Shown: positions 33,468-43,064 of the stretch, piece after piece | Layout: each line of letters starts with the position of its first letter | How positions within the stretch are numbered: the stretch's first letter is position 1 | DNA from: Cupriavidus basilensis | Lineage (GTDB): Bacteria; Pseudomonadota; Gammaproteobacteria; Burkholderiales; Burkholderiaceae | Reading direction: 5' to 3' | Length of the DNA: 64,000 nt | Assembly: GCF_000832305.1 (NCBI RefSeq) | Contig: NZ_CP010537.1 | Span: 1-64,000 of the forward strand | Notes under the pieces: model-generated | What the model was told of the DNA's origin: nothing | Databases searched by the model: none | The model's input: the letters and a program-made list of their open reading frames with translations, nothing else | Made by a program: the position numbers and the translations under genes

Positions 33468-34507
33468 GCGATGCGCCCAGCGTTACGCTGATGGTCCCGA
33501 CCTACCGGCGCCCGGACATGCTCCAGCGCTGCCTGCAGGCGGCCGCCGCGCTCGTGCCGGCGCCGGCTCAGCTGATCGTGGTCTGCCGCGGCGCTGATGA
33601 TCCCGCCACGGCTGCGTGGCTGGCAGATACGGCGCCGGCTCGCTATCCGGCGTTGCTGGTAGTCAAGGTGACCGAGCCTGGCGTCGTAGCTGCCATGAAT
33701 GCCGGCCTGCCGCACGCAACCGGCGAGCTGCTAGCGATCCTGGACGACGACGCGCTGCCGCGCGCGGACTGGCTGGCCCGCTTGCTGCCCCACTTTGCCG
33801 ATGCCACGGTGGGCGGCGCCGGCGGCCGGGATGTCGTGCGCGGCGCCGACGGCGCGCCACTGGCGGTGCCGGATGTTGCGCTGGCCGGCTATCGCGACGG
33901 CTGGGGCCGGATCATCGGCGAGACCCATCGGGTGTGCGGCGCGCCGCGCGCGGTGGAAACGCTCAAGGGCTGCAACTGGATCCTGCGCCGCGCGGCACTG
34001 GGCACCGCGCGCTTTGACGAGCGGCTGCAGGGGCAGGGCGCGCAGCCGGGCAACGAGACGTGGATGTGCCAGATGCTGCGCCACGCAGGATGGCGCCTGG
34101 TGCTCGATCCCGGCGCCATCGTCGATCACTATCCGGCCGCGCGCTACAACTACGAGCGCCAGAGCTATGCGCGCAAGCGCTGCTTCGAGGAGACCTGCAA
34201 CATGACGGCGATCTCGATGGCATACGCCCCGCCGGCGATGCGCCTGCGGCTGGTGCTGTTCCAGCTGCTGGTCGGATCGCGCAGTTGCCCGGGCGCTTAC
34301 TTCCTGGCGCACAGCCTGCTCAAGCGCCCACGCAGCCTGCCCGGGCAATTGCTGGGTGGCTGGGGTGGCTTCGTGCAGGGCGTGCGCCTGGCGGGCACGC
34401 TGCGCATGCAGCCGCCCGGCCGGCCCACGCGTTGCGCCGGGCCGCATGCGCAAGCCGTGCCCGCGGGAGCGAGGCTCGATGGCACCCCACGGGGGAGCGA
34501 AGCATGA
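33464..34507 (+). CDS. Glycosyltransferase family 2
   Basis: A 347-residue GT-A enzyme. The nucleotide-binding start is SVTLMVPTYRRPDMLQRCL, the metal-binding acidic motif is LAILDDDALPR, and GCNWILRRAAL with downstream ARFDERLQGQG forms the acceptor part. The C-terminal 80 residues hold a hydrophobic, membrane-proximal segment. It overlaps neighbouring genes by 4 bp on both sides, consistent with a tightly coupled assembly operon. Confidence 0.9.
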   Translation: MSDAPSVTLMVPTYRRPDMLQRCLQAAAALVPAPAQLIVVCRGADDPATAAWLADTAPARYPALLVVKVTEPGVVAAMNAGLPHATGELLAILDDDALPRADWLARLLPHFADATVGGAGGRDVVRGADGAPLAVPDVALAGYRDGWGRIIGETHRVCGAPRAVETLKGCNWILRRAALGTARFDERLQGQGAQPGNETWMCQMLRHAGWRLVLDPGAIVDHYPAARYNYERQSYARKRCFEETCNMTAISMAYAPPAMRLRLVLFQLLVGSRSCPGAYFLAHSLLKRPRSLPGQLLGGWGGFVQGVRLAGTLRMQPPGRPTRCAGPHAQAVPAGARLDGTPRGSEA

Positions 34508-35676
34508 AAGCTCTCGTCACGCATCCCGGCCTGCAGCATTCGCACCAGATGGCACAGGCGCTTTATGAGCACGACATGCTCAAGCAATACTGGTCCGGTG
34601 TGCCGGTGCGTGCCCCGGGCGAGGCGCCGCCCTGGTGGCTGCCGGCCGGATATCACGCCAAGGTGCGCGAGGTCGCCATCCCCAGGGCGCTGCGGCGGCA
34701 CCCGGTGTTTTTTCCGGGTGTGCTCAAGCTTGGCCTCAATCGCTATGTCGGCCGCTCCGGGTCAGCCTACGCGCACAGGATCTTCCATCTGTTCGACCAA
34801 TGGGTGGCCGCCCGGGTGGAGGCGGTGCGCCCGGATATCGTGGTGGCCTATGAGAACTCCGCGCTGCGGACCTTCCAGGCGGCGCGGCGCATCGGCGCGC
34901 GCTGTGTGCTGGAGGCGCCCGCCGTGCATCATCGTGCGGCCGAAGCCATGATGCCGGTCGAGGACCGCACCTACCTTGCGCAGATCAATGCGCAAAAAGA
35001 TGCGGAGATTGCGCTGGCGGACATCATCATCACCTGCTCGGAGTTTGCCGCGCGTACCTACATCGACGCCGGCGTGCCCCCCGCCAAGCTCAAGCCGATC
35101 CTGCTTGGCGCAACGCTGCCGGATGACGTCCGCCGCCACCGGCTCGCTGGCGGCCCGCGCTTTGTATTTGCCGGGGCGGTGCGCGTGGGCAAAGGCATCG
35201 ACCTGCTGCTCGACGCGTTCGCGCGGCTGCGGGAGCGGATGCCGGAGGCGGAGCTGGTGCTTGCCGGCGCGCTCGTCGAGCCGGAGCTGGGCGGGCGCAT
35301 TGCAGCCATGCCGGGCGTGCTCCAGCTTGGCGCGTTGCCGCAGCCGGCGCTGTTCCAGGTGTTTGCCGATGCCGATTGCTTCGTGCTGCCGTCGCGCTTC
35401 GATTCCTTCGGCATGGTGGTGGCCGAGGCCCTGGCAACCGGCACGCCGGTGCTGCTCTCGGATCGGGTCGGCGCGAAAGAAATCATCGATGAATTCCCGC
35501 AGGCCGGGTGGGTGGTGCCGCTTTGCGCGGACGCACTGTACCAACGCATGCTGGCCCTGGCGACAGATCGCGCGCAGCTGGAGCGCGCGCGCGCCCCTGC
35601 CCGTGTCGCCGGGCAGAAGTACACCTGGGCGAGGTACCGCCTGAGTGCAGCCGAAACGGTAGCCGCGCTATGCTGA
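34504..35676 (+). CDS. Glycosyltransferase, GT4-like
   Basis: A 390-residue GT-B protein. The donor-binding half shows FVFAGAVRVGKGIDLLLDAFARL and the signature LPSRFDSFGMVVAEALATGTPVLLSD. The N-terminal half (MKALVTHPGLQHSHQMAQALYE) is less conserved. It overlaps the previous gene by 4 bp and the next by 7 bp. Confidence 0.9.
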   Translation: MKALVTHPGLQHSHQMAQALYEHDMLKQYWSGVPVRAPGEAPPWWLPAGYHAKVREVAIPRALRRHPVFFPGVLKLGLNRYVGRSGSAYAHRIFHLFDQWVAARVEAVRPDIVVAYENSALRTFQAARRIGARCVLEAPAVHHRAAEAMMPVEDRTYLAQINAQKDAEIALADIIITCSEFAARTYIDAGVPPAKLKPILLGATLPDDVRRHRLAGGPRFVFAGAVRVGKGIDLLLDAFARLRERMPEAELVLAGALVEPELGGRIAAMPGVLQLGALPQPALFQVFADADCFVLPSRFDSFGMVVAEALATGTPVLLSDRVGAKEIIDEFPQAGWVVPLCADALYQRMLALATDRAQLERARAPARVAGQKYTWARYRLSAAETVAALC

Positions 35677-37010
35677 GCCATTCCCTTGCCTACGCGAAGC
35701 CCGCCGTGCCAGCCCGCCGGGCGCGCGTCACCGTGTTCGGGCGGATCTTCATCACGGTCTTCGTGATTGCCGTGTTCGAGGGCGCCGCGCGCAAGTGGGT
35801 CTCGGATTCGCTCACCATGCCGCTGATCCTGCTGCGCGACCTGATGGTGGTGTACGCGCTGTACCACGCGGTGCGCTATTCAGGCTTTACCCCGGCTCGG
35901 CGCACCGTGCGCATGCTGCTGTGGTGGTCGGCCATTGTCTGCTTCTGGGGCTTGCTGCAACTTGTTGCGGGCATCAACTCGCTGCCCATTTTCCTGATCG
36001 GCGTGCGCTTCTGGCTGCTGTACCTGTGGTTTGCCTACGCCGCGGCCGAGCTGCTCGAGGAGCAGGACCTGGAAGCCATCTACAAGGCCGCGCTTGCCAT
36101 GCTGCTGTTCATGGCGCCGCTGGCACTGGTGCAGCATTTTCAGCCGCCGGAGAGTTTCCTCAATCGCCAGATCGAGGGCGATCCGGATACGGTCTTCCGC
36201 GTGACGGCCGACGTGGTGCGCACCACGGGCACCTTCTCGTTCACGCTGGGCTACACCCTGTTCCTGGCGATCGTCAGCCCCTTCGCGCTGGAGGCGGTGC
36301 TGGGCGAGCAGAAGCCGGGGCTCTTGGGCAAGCTGTATTCGCTGGCGGTCATCGGCAGTCTGTTCATTGCCTCGCTGGTCAGCGGGTCGCGTTCGGCCAT
36401 CCTGTTGTTGCCGATCGTGTTTGGCATCGCGCTGCTGGCAAGCTTGCGCTACGGCAAGGGAAAACGGCGCAGGACGGCGTTGTCGTGGGGCATTGTTTCC
36501 ATCCTCATGAGCGTGGTCATCGTGCTGTTCGTCAGCTCGGCGGTGGACGCGACCTTGGAGCGTTTCAGTTCCGCGGCGCAGATGGAGAGCTTCAGCGACC
36601 GGGTGGAGTCGATGTTCTTCGGTGTCAACGATGTCTCGGCCGAGCAGAGCCTGCTTGGCAGCGGGCTGGGGCTTGGCAGCAACCTTGCCAACTACTTCCT
36701 GCAGACCGGCCTGCTGTTCGTGATCAGCGAAACCGAGACCGGCCGCGTCATTGGCGAGATGGGCCTGGTCGGCTATCTGAGCATCTTGCTCAAGGCGCTG
36801 ATCTTCGTCAACGGCATGTGGCGCGCATTGCGCGTGGCCAGGCGCACCGGCAACTCTTTTCTCATCCTGATGTGGACCATCGCCATCTTCGGGCTGACCT
36901 CCTGGCCGGTAGTGGGGCAACTGACCGCCAACGCGCTTGGCTTCGTGTTTGCCGGCATTACGCTGGCCGCCACGCGCCAAGCGAGCCAGCGCTTGTATCA
37001 CCCGGGTTAA
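35670..37010 (+). CDS. O-antigen ligase/polymerase-like membrane protein (Wzy-like)
   Basis: A 446-residue protein with about eleven membrane helices and a large loop around residues 285-330, as in Wzy polymerases and WaaL-type ligases. Motifs: GTFSFTLGYTLFLA and LVSGSRSAILLLP, the latter typical of the Wzy_C region. It is the likely polymerase of the pathway because the cluster has a flippase and chain-length proteins but no other candidate. Start ATG 35670 overlaps the upstream gene. Confidence 0.82.
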   Translation: MLSHSLAYAKPAVPARRARVTVFGRIFITVFVIAVFEGAARKWVSDSLTMPLILLRDLMVVYALYHAVRYSGFTPARRTVRMLLWWSAIVCFWGLLQLVAGINSLPIFLIGVRFWLLYLWFAYAAAELLEEQDLEAIYKAALAMLLFMAPLALVQHFQPPESFLNRQIEGDPDTVFRVTADVVRTTGTFSFTLGYTLFLAIVSPFALEAVLGEQKPGLLGKLYSLAVIGSLFIASLVSGSRSAILLLPIVFGIALLASLRYGKGKRRRTALSWGIVSILMSVVIVLFVSSAVDATLERFSSAAQMESFSDRVESMFFGVNDVSAEQSLLGSGLGLGSNLANYFLQTGLLFVISETETGRVIGEMGLVGYLSILLKALIFVNGMWRALRVARRTGNSFLILMWTIAIFGLTSWPVVGQLTANALGFVFAGITLAATRQASQRLYHPG

Positions 37011-37106
37011 GCCCTGTCCCGGATCGGCAGGGCGAAGTCACGACCTGAAAGACGACCTGAAAAACGACACGGCAACGCCCGGCTATCCGCACACTTTTCC
37101 ATCACC

Positions 37107-38300
37107 ATGAAAATCATCTTGTTGGGTCACCCCGCCTTTTTTGGCAGCCATAGCATGGATCGCTTCGCCGCGATGATCATCGACGGCATGCGCGCACGCG
37201 GCCACCAGGCCGATCTATGGACCCCCGCCGCCGTGATGTGCCGCCTGCCGGCGCGCGGCGGGCTGCGGAAATGGCTGGGCTACATCGATCAGTACATCCT
37301 GTTCCCGATGCTCGCGCTGTGGCGCTTGCGCAAGGTCGACAAGGACACCTTGCTGGTGCTGGCCGATCATGCGCTGGGCATCTGGATGCCGCTGCTGCGC
37401 CATCGTCCGCACGTGGTGCACTGCCATGATTTCATCGCCCTGCGCACGCTCGCCGGGGAGTTCCCCGAGCAAGGGCTCTCGGCCAGCGGGCACACCTACC
37501 AGTCGCTGATCCGTTGGGGCCTGTTGCAGGGAAAGGCGTTTATCGCCGTCTCCAACAAGACCATGCGCGACCTGCGGCGGCTGCATCCGTGCGCGCCCGA
37601 GGCGGCATGGGTGGTCTACAACGGCATGAACTATCCGTTCCGCAGGATGGGCACCACCGAGGCGCTGGCCTGCCTGCAGCGCGCTGGCGTGCCTGCCGAT
37701 CCGCAAGGCATGCTGGTGCATATCGGCGGCAACCAGTGGTACAAGAACCGTGAAGGCGTGCTGGCGCTCTACCTAGCCTATTGCCGGCAGTGCCGCGAGC
37801 CGCGGGCGCTGTGGATGGTCGGCGGCGATCCCACCGCGCAAATGCGCGAGCAGGGCGAACGGGCGATCGCCCTTGGCGGCAGCGTGCGCTTTCTGACGGG
37901 GCTGCCTACCGAGGCGGTGCAGGCAGCCTATTCGCTGGCCGCTGTGATGCTGTTTCCGAGCCTGGAAGAAGGTTTTGGCTGGCCCATCATCGAAGCCATG
38001 GCATGCGGCGCGCCGGTGCTGACCACCAATCGCGCGCCGATGACCGAGATCGGTGGCGACCAGGTGCAGCTGCTCGAGCCGTTGGCTAGCGGTGACATGG
38101 ATGCCTGGGCGCAACGCGGCGCGGACGTGCTGGCCGGGATGCTCGCATGGCCGCAAGCGCGGCGCGCCGAGGTGGCCGCGCGCTCGATCGCGTGGGCGGG
38201 AAATTTCTCCGCCGAGAAGGCCATCGACCAGTACGAGAGCATTTATCTCACGGTGCTGGCGGCGGCTTCGGTGGAAGACCGCGTGTCAGTGGACGCATGA
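37107..38300 (+). CDS. Glycosyltransferase, GT4-like
   Basis: A 397-residue GT-B enzyme: MKIILLGHPAFFGSHSMDRFAAM at the start, VVYNGMNYPF in the linker and the signature FPSLEEGFGWPIIEAMACGAPVLTTN in the donor domain. It stands 96 bp after the polymerase gene and is the last plus-strand gene of the assembly operon, facing the minus-strand fucose/mannose genes. Confidence 0.9.
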   Translation: MKIILLGHPAFFGSHSMDRFAAMIIDGMRARGHQADLWTPAAVMCRLPARGGLRKWLGYIDQYILFPMLALWRLRKVDKDTLLVLADHALGIWMPLLRHRPHVVHCHDFIALRTLAGEFPEQGLSASGHTYQSLIRWGLLQGKAFIAVSNKTMRDLRRLHPCAPEAAWVVYNGMNYPFRRMGTTEALACLQRAGVPADPQGMLVHIGGNQWYKNREGVLALYLAYCRQCREPRALWMVGGDPTAQMREQGERAIALGGSVRFLTGLPTEAVQAAYSLAAVMLFPSLEEGFGWPIIEAMACGAPVLTTNRAPMTEIGGDQVQLLEPLASGDMDAWAQRGADVLAGMLAWPQARRAEVAARSIAWAGNFSAEKAIDQYESIYLTVLAAASVEDRVSVDA

Positions 38301-38337
38301 GCGCCTGAGCGGTTGAACACCTGAGCGGTGGCGTGTG

Positions 38338-39600
38338 CTAGTCGCTGCCGACCCCGGCGGTGCTGGGCGCGCCGGCGGGCTGGTGCCTGATCAGCGCGAA
38401 CAGCGTTTTTTCCAGTTCGCCCAGCACCATGTCGCGGTCCAGGTGCTGCTCGGCCCAGCGGCGCGCAGCGCCGCCCAGGTGCGCGCGCAGCGCAGGCTGC
38501 GCCGCCAGCGTGTCGATGGCGGCGGCCAGCGCGGCTGCGTCGCCCGGCGGCACCAGCACGCCGCATTGCGCAACCACGCGGCCAAGTTCCGTGTCCGGCT
38601 CCGCGGTGGCGACCACCGGGCGAGCGCTGGCCAGCATGCCGGTCAGCTTCGAGGGCATGACCAGGTCGGCGGCGCCGGCGCGTTGAGGCAGCAGGTGAAT
38701 GTCGGCGGCGGCCAGCAGCGAGGCAAACATGCCGGCGGGCTGCAAGGGCAGGAAGCGCACCTGTGGCAGCCCCGCGCAGGCGGCCTCCAGCGCCGGGCGC
38801 CCGGCGCCATCGCCGCAGAAGATGAAGTGCAGGCGTTCACGGCCGTCGAGCAGGCGTGCGGCGTCGGCCATGACATCCAGCCCCTGCTTGGCGCCCATAT
38901 TGCCCGAGTACAGCGCCACCACGGCATCCGCCGGAATGCCCAGCGTGCGGCGCGCCAGCGCGGCGCTGCCGGCGCTGATTTCCCTCAGGTTGACCCAGTT
39001 GGGCAGCAAGGCCGTGCGCTCGGGCTCCGTGCCCTTGCCGCGCGCCAGCGAGACCATGGCCTGTGAGATCGACGTGACCCGGTCAAAGCGCATCATCAAC
39101 TGACGCTCCACGCGCTGGGCCAGGCGGCGCAGCCAGGGCCGGCGGAGCAGCCCTAGCGCAAAGGCCGCGTCGACCTCGTAGTCCTGCACATGCAGCCAGG
39201 TCTTGCAGCCGCTCCAGTGCGAGAACAGCAAGGCGGCCGGCGCGCACATCAGGGGAGGCTCCACCACGAACAGCACATCCGGGCGCCAGCGCAACTGGGC
39301 CATCAGGCTGGGCAGGCTGGATACGGCAAAGCTCGCCAGGTGCAGCAGCCGCGTGATGCCGCCTGGCCTGCGCGGTACCCACAGCGGCGCGCGATACACC
39401 TCCACCCAGCGCCGCCGCTCGCGGCTGTATTGCCACGCGCGATAGCCCTCGCCCACGCGCCACGCCGGATAGTACGGCGGTGCGGTGACCACCCGCACCT
39501 CATGGCCGCGCGCGGCCAGCCACTCGGCCTGCTCGCAGGTGTACTTGCCGATACCGGTCAGCTCGGGCGCATAGTTCAGGCAGTACATGAGTATCTTCAT
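38338..39600 (-). CDS. WcaI-like colanic-acid-type glycosyltransferase
   Basis: A 420-residue GT4-type enzyme resembling colanic-acid WcaI: MKILMYCLNYAPELTGIGKYT at the N-terminus, then WPDV-type LRWRPDVLFVVEPPL and YSGNMGAKQGLDVMADAARLL. In colanic-acid clusters WcaI is found beside gmd-fcl-manC, as here on the same strand. The predicted donor is a GDP-sugar (fucose or mannose), by context only. Confidence 0.86.
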   Translation of the reverse strand: MKILMYCLNYAPELTGIGKYTCEQAEWLAARGHEVRVVTAPPYYPAWRVGEGYRAWQYSRERRRWVEVYRAPLWVPRRPGGITRLLHLASFAVSSLPSLMAQLRWRPDVLFVVEPPLMCAPAALLFSHWSGCKTWLHVQDYEVDAAFALGLLRRPWLRRLAQRVERQLMMRFDRVTSISQAMVSLARGKGTEPERTALLPNWVNLREISAGSAALARRTLGIPADAVVALYSGNMGAKQGLDVMADAARLLDGRERLHFIFCGDGAGRPALEAACAGLPQVRFLPLQPAGMFASLLAAADIHLLPQRAGAADLVMPSKLTGMLASARPVVATAEPDTELGRVVAQCGVLVPPGDAAALAAAIDTLAAQPALRAHLGGAARRWAEQHLDRDMVLGELEKTLFALIRHQPAGAPSTAGVGSD

Positions 39601-39720
39601 GGCAAGGGTAGCGTCAGTGGCATCGATGCGCTGTATGGGTTACGCCGCCGTCACGCCCGCTGCGGCGCGCGGGGTGCGTGGCGGCCATGTCGACATGTGT
39701 CGGCATATGCCGGCGCGGGC

Positions 39721-40803
39721 CTAGTCCGCGGCCATGATCCGCACGCAGCCAGCCGCCATGGCCCGGCCCGCGGAGGCGGGGGAGTCCTCCAGCGCGGCGG
39801 CCTGGCAGCGCGTGGCGGTGGCGGCGGCATCCGCAAAGCGCGTGGGCACTTGCACCAGGCACCTGGCCAGCGCGACGGCGTCGCCTGCCTTGAAATACAG
39901 GCCGGTGACGCCGTCGCGTATCAGTTCGCCGGCGTCGTCGTTGTTCACGCTCACCACCACCGGGCAGCCGTAGCTCAATGCCTCGCGCACCAGCGGATGC
40001 CAGCGCTGCGCGGCATCGGGCAGCACCAGGCAGTTCGCCTTGCGGTACTCCACGGGGAGGTCCGCCGGCGCCATCGCGCCCAGGAAGCGTACCGAGGGCC
40101 CCAGCCCGAGCGCGTCGGCCATGGCGCGCAGCCGGCCATAGGCGCGGCCTGTGCCCACCAGCGATAACGTGGCCGCCGGCCACGCCTGCCGCGCGCCGGC
40201 AAAGGCATAGAGCAGCAGCACCAGGGCCGGATCGTGCGTGAGGGGGCCAACATGCAGGAAATGCGGCGCATGTGCCGGCGCAGCGTGCTCGATCCGCTTG
40301 CGCTGTTCGGCGGCAGCATCGAAGCCGTCCGGCAGCACGGCCGGCGGGCGGCAGGCAAAGATCCTGCGCGGGGGAACGTCGGCGGCAATGGCGCGCGCGC
40401 AGCCGCGCTCGCTACCCACGAAGACGCCCTGGCAATGGCGCAGCAATACCGCGTCCGCCAGCGCGCCAAAGCGCCCGGGCACGCTGGCAAAGGCGGCCCC
40501 ATGGAAGAAGGCCGCGCGCCGCCGCCCCAGCGCCATGCTGGCCAGCAGCATGGCCCAGTTCTCCAGCCGGCTCTGTCCCGCCAGCACCACCAGCGCGCCG
40601 GGACTGAGCGAGATGGCGCGCATTTGCTGCAGGCAGCGCCGCCACAGGCCGGCATCCGCGCTGCCCGTGGGAAAGATGACCTGCCCGGGCCAGAGCGCGC
40701 CGGGACTCGCTGCCCCGCTGCCGGCGGCCGAGGTGGCCGACGTCGCGCACGCCTCGGCCTGAGGCCGCGCACGCTCGTCGGGATGGCGGAGCAGGGGTTT
40801 CAT
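39721..40803 (-). CDS. Glycosyltransferase, GT4-like
   Basis: A 360-residue protein with a GT-B C-terminal half (HFLHVGPLTHDPALVLLLYAFAGA; WHPLVREALSYGCPVVVSVNNDD). The N-terminal acceptor half is diverged and rich in alanine. Start ATG 40803 has a GGAGG site and lies 1 bp after the fcl stop, so it is co-expressed with fcl; upstream in-frame starts would overlap fcl. Confidence 0.8.
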   Translation of the reverse strand: MKPLLRHPDERARPQAEACATSATSAAGSGAASPGALWPGQVIFPTGSADAGLWRRCLQQMRAISLSPGALVVLAGQSRLENWAMLLASMALGRRRAAFFHGAAFASVPGRFGALADAVLLRHCQGVFVGSERGCARAIAADVPPRRIFACRPPAVLPDGFDAAAEQRKRIEHAAPAHAPHFLHVGPLTHDPALVLLLYAFAGARQAWPAATLSLVGTGRAYGRLRAMADALGLGPSVRFLGAMAPADLPVEYRKANCLVLPDAAQRWHPLVREALSYGCPVVVSVNNDDAGELIRDGVTGLYFKAGDAVALARCLVQVPTRFADAAATATRCQAAALEDSPASAGRAMAAGCVRIMAAD

Positions 40804-40804
40804 G

Positions 40805-41851
40805 TCAGGCCTCCACGTGTTGTGCCGGTGCTGTGCCATGCGCCAGCCTTGCGCTCTGCAGTGCATCCAGGTAGGCCAGCCGCAGGCCGTCGCGCAGCGT
40901 CACGGCCGGTTGCCAGCCTGTGGCGGCAAGGGCCGTGCAGTCGAGCCGCTTGCGCGGTGTGCCGTCGGGCTTGCTGCTGTCGAAGACGATGTCGCCGCGA
41001 AAGCCCACGGTCTGCGCCACCAGCCCCGCCAGTTCGCGGATGCTGACTTCCTCGTTGCTGCCCACGTTCAGGAATCCGGCCGGCGCGGTCTGGCGGTACA
41101 CGGCTTCGGGCAGCGCCATCACGTGCAGGCATGCCGCGGCCAGGTCGTCCGCGTAGAGGAACTCGCGCAGCGGCGTGCCGCTGCCCCACACCGGCACCTG
41201 CTGGGCGTGCGCCATGCTGGCTTCGTGCAAGCGCCGCAGCAGGCCCGGTATCACGTGGCTGTTGTCGGGGTGATAGTTGTCGCCCGGGCCGTAGAGGTTG
41301 GTCGGCATCACGCAGCGGTAGTCGGTGCCGTACTGGCGGTTGTAGCTCTCGCACAGCGCGATGCCGGCGATCTTGGCCAAGGCGTAGGGGGCGTTGGTGG
41401 GCTCCAGCGGCCCGGTAAGCAGCGCGGCTTCGCTGATGGGCTGGGGCGCGAACTTCGGGTAGATGCAGCTCGATCCTAGGAATAGCGCGCGCTTCACGCC
41501 CGCACGCCAGGCTTCGTGGATGACGACGGCCGCGATCATCAGGTTCTGCTGGATGAACTCGGCGGGAAAGGTGTGGTTGGCGTGGATGCCGCCTACGCGC
41601 GCGGCTGCCAGGTAGACCGTGTCGATGCCCCCGGTGGCGAAGAACGCGCGCACCTGCTGCTGGTCGGTGAGGTCGAGCTCGGCGTGGCCGCGGGTGATGA
41701 TGTCGGCCTGGCCACGCGCGTCCAGCGCGCGCACGATGGCGGAGCCAACCAGGCCGCGGTGGCCTGCCACGAACACACGCGATCGCCGCGCTGGCAGGGT
41801 TGCGGATGACGGCGTGGGGCCGCCTGACACCGCGGTGCCGGCTTCACTCAT
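40805..41851 (-). CDS. fcl: GDP-L-fucose synthase
   Basis: Converts GDP-4-keto-6-deoxy-mannose to GDP-L-fucose by epimerisation and NADPH reduction. The 348-residue short-chain reductase has the Rossmann motif [16 protein letters not shown], the [16 protein letters not shown] segment typical of Fcl and the catalytic YALAK tyrosine/lysine. It overlaps the gmd stop by 8 bp. With manC and gmd it supplies the fucose donor for the island. Confidence 0.94.
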   Translation of the reverse strand: MSEAGTAVSGGPTPSSATLPARRSRVFVAGHRGLVGSAIVRALDARGQADIITRGHAELDLTDQQQVRAFFATGGIDTVYLAAARVGGIHANHTFPAEFIQQNLMIAAVVIHEAWRAGVKRALFLGSSCIYPKFAPQPISEAALLTGPLEPTNAPYALAKIAGIALCESYNRQYGTDYRCVMPTNLYGPGDNYHPDNSHVIPGLLRRLHEASMAHAQQVPVWGSGTPLREFLYADDLAAACLHVMALPEAVYRQTAPAGFLNVGSNEEVSIRELAGLVAQTVGFRGDIVFDSSKPDGTPRKRLDCTALAATGWQPAVTLRDGLRLAYLDALQSARLAHGTAPAQHVEA

Positions 41852-43064
41852 GATGGTCGTAGGCCCGGAACCCGGCCAGCTTGACGAACGCATCGCGCCG
41901 CGCCGCGGCAAAGTCCGCTTCCATCATTTCCCGCACCAGGGCTCCGAAGCTCGTGCGTGGCGACCAGCCCAGCCGTTCGCGCGCCTTGCTGGCGTCGCCC
42001 AGCAACGTCTCGACTTCGGTCGGGCGGAAGTAGCGCGGGTCCACGCGCACAATCGTGTCGCCTGGCTTGCAGCGCGCTGTCACCGGGCAGGCGGCGGCAT
42101 CGACGCGCACCACCACGCCCACCTCATCGGCGCCTTCGCCTTCGAAGCGCACCGTGATGCCGAGCTCCAGGGCGGCCAGCTGCACGAACTCGCGCACACT
42201 GTGCTGCTCGCCGCTGGCAATCACATAGTCCTCGGGCTTGTCCTGCTGCAGCATCAGCCACTGCATTTCCACGTAGTCGCGCGCGTGGCCCCAGTCGCGC
42301 AGGGCCGACAGGTTGCCGAGATAGAGCGTGTCCTGCAGCCCCAGCACGATGCGCGCCATCGCCCGCGTGATCTTGCGCGTGACAAAGGTCTCGCCGCGCA
42401 CCGGGCTCTCATGGTTGAACAGGATGCCGTTGCAGGCATACATGCCGTAGGCCTCGCGATAGTTCACCGTGATCCAGTAGGCGTACAACTTGGCGGCTGC
42501 ATAGGGGCTACGCGGGTAGAACGGCGTGGTTTCCTTCTGTGGTGTCGCCTGCACCAGGCCGTACAGCTCGGATGTGGACGCCTGGTAGAAGCGGGTTTGC
42601 TTTTCCAGGCCAAGGATGCGCACGGCCTCGAGCAGGCGCAGCGTGCCCAGCGCGTCCGTGTTGGCGGTGTATTCGGGTTCCTCGAACGACACCTGCACGT
42701 GGCTTTGCGCCGCCAGGTTGTAGATTTCGTCAGGTTGCGATTGCTGCACCACCCGCACCAGGCTGGCGGTGTCGGTCATGTCGCCGTGATGCAGGATCAG
42801 GCTGCGCCTGGGCGCTTGCGGATCCTGGTACAGGTGGTCAATGCGCTCGGTGTTGAACAGCGAACTGCGGCGCTTGATGCCGTGCACCTCGTAGCCTTTG
42901 GCGATGAGCAGCTCACACAGGTAGGCGCCGTCCTGGCCCGTAATGCCGGTGATCAGCGCGCGGCGCGGGCGTTGCGCCCCGCCGCTGCCGGTGTCGCCGC
43001 TGGCCTCGGGCTGCAGCTCGGTGGCCGCGAGCCGGCCGAAGGGTTCGAGGTCATGTGCGCCCAT
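41844..43064 (-). CDS. gmd: GDP-mannose 4,6-dehydratase
   Basis: A 406-residue SDR-superfamily dehydratase (longer than the usual ~370 because of an N-terminal extension of about 35 residues). Rossmann motif [14 protein letters not shown], catalytic region STSELYG and [10 protein letters not shown], and the RRSS and [14 protein letters not shown] segments all match Gmd. The start at ATG 43064 lies inside the end of manC (14-bp overlap). It contains an insertion around residues 308-330 ([27 protein letters not shown]), which is unusual for the family. Confidence 0.94.
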   Translation of the reverse strand: MGAHDLEPFGRLAATELQPEASGDTGSGGAQRPRRALITGITGQDGAYLCELLIAKGYEVHGIKRRSSLFNTERIDHLYQDPQAPRRSLILHHGDMTDTASLVRVVQQSQPDEIYNLAAQSHVQVSFEEPEYTANTDALGTLRLLEAVRILGLEKQTRFYQASTSELYGLVQATPQKETTPFYPRSPYAAAKLYAYWITVNYREAYGMYACNGILFNHESPVRGETFVTRKITRAMARIVLGLQDTLYLGNLSALRDWGHARDYVEMQWLMLQQDKPEDYVIASGEQHSVREFVQLAALELGITVRFEGEGADEVGVVVRVDAAACPVTARCKPGDTIVRVDPRYFRPTEVETLLGDASKARERLGWSPRTSFGALVREMMEADFAAARRDAFVKLAGFRAYDHHE

